Assembly: GCA_014905825.1 (NCBI GenBank) | Contig: JACGCN010000034.1 | Coordinates: forward strand, 372,001 to 436,000 | Length of the DNA: 64,000 nucleotides | Origin: Lyophyllum atratum | Taxonomy: Eukaryota > Basidiomycota > Agaricomycetes > Agaricales > Lyophyllaceae | Reading direction: 5' to 3' | Shown here: in pieces, positions 59,659 through 64,000 of the stretch | How the letters are laid out: every line of letters starts with the position of its first letter | Numbering within the stretch: the stretch's first letter is position 1 | Made by a program: the position numbers and the translations under genes | Notes under the pieces: generated by a model | The model's database searches: none | Seen by the model: the letters and a program-made list of their open reading frames with translations, nothing else | Told to the model about the DNA's origin: nothing

Positions 59659-62600
59659 CCTACCAGAAAGCACACCAGCCAGAGAAACATTGACAAAGGT
59701 TTTCAAAAGCAGTGGCTTGCTCAATCAACCGATCAACCTGAACTTCTACGCTGAGCGCGACTTCCGGGTTGAAATCGCGACCTGGAAAGGCAGTCAGTAA
59801 CTGGAGCAAGAAGGGTATTTGGTTGCTCACCTGTCAGTTTGTGCTGGACGCGGTTGTACACGAAGAGTGCACGGTCGTTGCGAACCTCCTGTGCTCCTGG
59901 TTGCTCTTCCGCTTCTAAAGGTGGCAAAATAATTAGCGGTAGGTCGAAAAAAACGACGCTAGAAACATACCGTTGAAGATGTCGTTTTCATCAGCCTTGA
60001 GTTTGCGGCCGGGGGCTTGAGGATGGGCAGCGGCTCGTGTGAGGTCAACGGACCGATCGGCGTCCGTTTCAGTGTCTGTCAAAGATCTTTAGCTCAAGGA
60101 ATTTCAAAGTCTTGCGGATGACCATATACCTTCGACTCTCCTGACGTCAACCTCCGTCTGCATCAACCTCCAATTGATCAAGGGATCATAGACGAAAGCT
60201 TCTAGCACCGCCATCAACGATTCCTTGTTGTCACGAAGAACTTGCATCGTAATCTCGCAGGTCTTTCTGAAGCTACCCTCGATGCCACTGACCTGCAACC
60301 ACGAGTAAAAGCCAGATCAATACACGAGATGAATATGAGCACATACCTCCATGGCGTGTGTGAGCATCCTCGTCAACCGGAATGGAACCTTCTCAGGGAA
60401 CTTTTCACGGTGCATCGCAACCTCAAAGCAATCACCGAAATCGATATGGACGACTTTGCCGGTACTGCGCTCGAGGAGAAGATTGGAGGGATGACGGTCT
60501 CCGAGACCGAGGATGTGCCCGACCATACTGTTCACAGCGAGCGATCGGGTGTAGGTCGCTCGTCGCTCCAGCCAGTGCTCCGAGTTAATGCTCTTCAGCC
60601 AAAGCACCCTGTACAGATCTTGGCCTGTCGTATTTTCGAGGGCGTACTCAAAGACTTCAATTTTTTGTAGGAGGGTTAGGTTTTCGTAGTCCGGTGCCAT
60701 CTAACAAAAGTCACTTGAGAAAGTGTTTATGACAGCAGGCTAAAGGTCACATACCTGTAGCATCAAACGGTACTCAATGTTTAAAAGGACCTTTCTGGAG
60801 TCGCGATAGTCACGGATGAGGACGTGGAGGGTGTCGCTACCCTGGACCCAGCCAAGCAGACCAGCATTGGGGGCCAAGGGAATAACAGGGTACCGTTGTA
60901 TGTGTAGGCGACGCTTGAAGCTGTCTGTATCGACGGACAGGAGTGTATTGACAAGACTGAAGAGCTGCATAACTCGTTCATCTTGACGGAGATCCTCGTG
61001 ACCTTGTAGACTGTCAACAAACTGCAGACGTGTCAGACGTGTCTTGATCCATACCTTTCAGCACGTATTGATAATCTCTAGCATCACTACCTTTGAGGGA
61101 CAGACGACGCGGGCGCTGCTTGGATGCAATAACGGTTAGCTTCGTGGCGAAGCTGGCTATCCTGATGATGGGTCGTCCACTTTGGTACGTTCCTAGACAA
61201 CCGTGAGCGAAACGAATCAGGCATAAGAGAGGTAATTAACCTGGTACTGCCAGATCGAGATTGCGAGCTTTCAGTAAGCTAGGCGAGACGTATTGCAAGT
61301 CGAGCGTCGTCAATTGCGGCAATTGCTTCTCGACCTTTTTGAAGACCTAGTTGATCTCATTCAGTAGCTGGATAACTTGCCGAAAAGCAGAGATCACTGA
61401 CGTTATAATAGATGTCCCAGGCTTTGTCTAGTTCGCTGGTATCACCGTGCGTGCGCCATCGGCGGGTCGCTTCGCGAGCCTCGTGAAGCTCCTTTCCAAA
61501 TACCTGGGTGAATGAGGTTTCACGTGCTGTCGTTGGGCCCTAGGTAACAGCGTAAGAATGTGATGTTGTTGCTTGTTAATCAAACGTACGGCTTCTAGCA
61601 TATCATGCAGAGGTTCCAAAGCTGCGATCATGCCGTCTGGATTCTTCTCGGTGAAGAAATGGCGAGATGCCTCCTCTAGGCCTTCATGCCAGAGCTCATG
61701 CCATAGGATGGCAATTCGGATGAGCTCCCGACTGACGACAAGAGCCTGCAAACCAGGTCAGAAATCATTGTGAAGACGACGATCCAACCCCCGTACCTGT
61801 GTGACGATTGTCGGGCTGTGCTCTCGCATCCGTTCCATGATTGCGAGTGCTGCATTGCGACGAGTAGCACTCGACGACTTCGATGCGACCGTCAGAGGAT
61901 AGATAAGCGCTTGGGGATGATGTTTCCCAACGTCAGCCAGGAGGTTGTTGATGTTGCGCCGAATGTTAGCATGGGGTGTCTGAATCCGTGCAATGATCTA
62001 GAAACATTTGTGAGACATGTCCAGGCATGTGTTCTCAAAAGAATTACCTGGGGTATCACGACAAGCCATGTATCAACTTCGACAGTGGTAAATCCGTTGC
62101 CCATTGCATGGCTGACGTCATCGATGCGTCCAAACTTGAACCACAAGGTCAATAGACGGAGTGTGTCCTGCAGTGCTTCCTCATTTCGGAGTGATATCGA
62201 CCGGAAGAAACCTATATGGGTGATTCAGTTGAATTCGTCGTCCGAGTGCAAATCACGTACCATCCACGGCCTGCACGATATGAGCAACAAGCCCGCTACC
62301 TGGTCCATCAACAGCGCGAGTTGTATTTTGAGTCTCCATGTAACTGATGACCTCGAAATTCGCTAAAGCCCAAGTATGCCACGCCTTATACCAGGTATGA
62401 TCGAAGTGTGTCGCAAGATAGTAAGAATGTAGGATGTCCTCAACATTCCGCTAAAAAAGCAATTGATGAGCATAGTTGGGCCAAATCCTGCAAGAACGAC
62501 AACGTACCCCTCCCCAGTCATCAGCAAGCTCTACCTGCCATTCGCCAGTCTTGAAGTAACATCGCGCAAGCAGTTTTGAAAGCTCGGTTAGCTTCTGCTT

Positions 62601-64000
62601 TGGTACACCAGCGTGCACTGGGTGTTCGCCGGTTTCAGCTTGGAGATCCCTGGACAGGCTTCCAGAAAACTGTCGAAGGAACCGTAGACTGTCCTCTTTA
62701 GCGCCGTTCGCCCACATGAACTTCAGCTGAGCGTATACCACATTGGGTGGTGCCTTGGTGTGTTGCACTTGGTGTGGATGACGCTGGTTCTAATATTGCT
62801 CAATGGTGAGTTTCGATATTGGATTACGCTCGTCACTCACCCTTTCCGGCGTTAGCAATGAGTTGATCGTCTTTTCAGCTAACATCATACGGTCCGATTT
62901 CCGGCATAGATTTGCAAACTTGATCCACATCACAGGGTCCGTCTCTGGATCGAGGACCAACGTCCTGACTTGAAGAATACGTTGCCAGACTTCAACGTCT
63001 GGCTGGCACCCGCGTAGTCTATGGCAATGTTCAAAGAGGCTGGAAGACCGTTCGAGATTTTACTTACCGCTTCATCCACGTCTTTCTCATGGTCTGTTGA
63101 CGCTCGGGTTGGTCTGCATATTGCTTGTAAAGTATGATTTCTTCCAGTTCGGAGAGCATTTGAGCGCGGACCATGACACTAAGATGAGCCTGATTAGAAG
63201 CAAATCAATACAACTGAAAGGGTATATTCACTTGTATGAGCGGCCATAACCTTCGCCGACGAAGGAGCTCAACTCAGGATCCAATAGGTCACGAGCCTTT
63301 GCGATTTGAACCAAAGCCTTCGGGAACTGGTTCTGGTGAACCGAAAGAATGGCTCGATAAAACGCACGGTCTGGGGAATCCGTCTTCATCGTAGTGATGT
63401 AGTCGTCCATTGAATCCCACTCGTGCAGCGACCAAGCAGCAGCAGCAGCCATCGGAGCAATTTCTCGTCTGAAGTCGTGATTGGCGTTCGACCAGGTTAG
63501 TTCTACTGCCTGCGCCAACGAATCCCATTCGCCGAGAGCATGCAAGCATTTCATTTTACCAATCTGGACATCTTGATCACCGGGATCCGTCTCGCCCTTC
63601 CGCTCATAAGCCACCAAAGCCTCTTGCCAACGTCCAAGCCGTTCGTACCACTCTTCGTGCTTGGTAACATCGTACTGTTCTCGCGCCGTCAAGAGCGTTC
63701 CCCATGCCGCGTCATGTTGTTGAAGTCGCGTGTTTATCGAGATCAGAGATTCAATGACGGCGGGCGAAGATTCAGAGAAGAATTCGAGTTCCTTATAATG
63801 TAAGGCTTTGGCATAAGCCATGTACTTCATGGCATATTCGCCTAGAGTGCGATGCTCGATTGGAAGAGGTTTCTCCTCGTGTTCCATGAACTCGGCGAGG
63901 TTGAGCAGACGATGTATCAGCTCAGATGGTGCAGTGGTCGAGGTAATTGCAAACTCTATCGATCGAACAAGATCTTCCTATAAAAAATTGCTCAACATCA
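59659..64000 (-). CDS. TOR: Target of rapamycin (TOR) kinase, C-terminal part
   Basis: The gene runs off the right edge, so the HEAT-repeat N-terminus is missing from this window. From right to left: FAT-domain helical repeats (63,887 to about 61,800; for example [20 protein letters not shown]), the FRB domain (about 61,390-61,751: [36 protein letters not shown]), and the PI3K-like kinase domain ([13 protein letters not shown]; catalytic loop [27 protein letters not shown]). Last comes the FATC end ([20 protein letters not shown] then SGWCAFW), with the stop at 59,659. TOR controls growth in response to nutrients in TORC1 and TORC2. The Ser in EEAS that contacts the FKBP-rapamycin complex is present, so drug sensitivity is expected. 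Many short introns. Confidence 0.92.

Noticed and set aside
1..64000. tRNA or rRNA genes
   Set aside because: I scanned for T-loop-like GTTCGA strings with flanking stems (for example near 836 and 40,748) and found none with a plausible cloverleaf.

Overview
The window is nuclear DNA of a filamentous fungus, most probably an Agaricomycete (mushroom-forming basidiomycete). Genes are split by many short introns of about 45-65 nt with GT-AG ends. Several gene families here are ones I know mainly from Agaricomycetes, and regulatory genes carry long low-complexity stretches. All identifications come from reading translated sequence; no database search was possible.

Layout. (1) 0-17.4 kb is an accessory, repeat-rich region. 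It holds decayed coding pieces, including part of a HUL5/UBE3C-like HECT ligase, then a minisatellite with GATC spaced every 11 bp (about 5.08-6.37 kb). A three-gene cassette of multicopy families follows (7.2-13.8 kb), then a second array of the same minisatellite that has captured the 3' end of a gag-like coding sequence (14.26-15.1 kb), the gag-like remnant itself, and an AT-rich degenerate repeat tract. (2) 17.9-30.7 kb is a compact block of conserved genes: a secreted sedolisin protease, the TFIIIC 90-kDa-type subunit, APC13, exosome RRP4, a MYND-finger protein, Y14/RBM8A and an HP1 chromodomain protein. (3) 30.7-33.9 kb has no gene I can support. (4) 33.9-44.3 kb holds two large disordered unrecognised proteins, a secreted GH13 alpha-amylase and a quinone-oxidoreductase-like enzyme. 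(5) 45.0-53.2 kb holds a Zn2Cys6 transcription factor, kinetochore Nnf1 and, head to head with Nnf1, a Tul1/Dsc1-type membrane RING ligase. (6) 53.4-64 kb holds the most unusual locus and the C-terminal part of the TOR kinase, which runs off the right edge.

The outstanding locus is 53,385-59,131 (minus). One uninterrupted 589-codon exon links the second half of an HMG box to an RRM, and the next exons encode a YTH (m6A-reader) domain. The reading frame stays open across every further predicted splice into two tandem Zn2Cys6 fingers and a long unrecognised C-terminal region. My 11-exon model sums to 5,223 nt, exactly 1,740 codons plus stop. The Zn2Cys6 module was duplicated together with its introns. 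Either this is a giant DNA- and RNA-binding fusion protein, or an HMG-RRM-YTH protein is followed by an overlapping Zn2Cys6 gene. Both would be worth describing.

Second candidate: the three-gene cassette (7,236-13,812) lies between two arrays of the same satellite in the same orientation and looks like an uncharacterised composite mobile unit.
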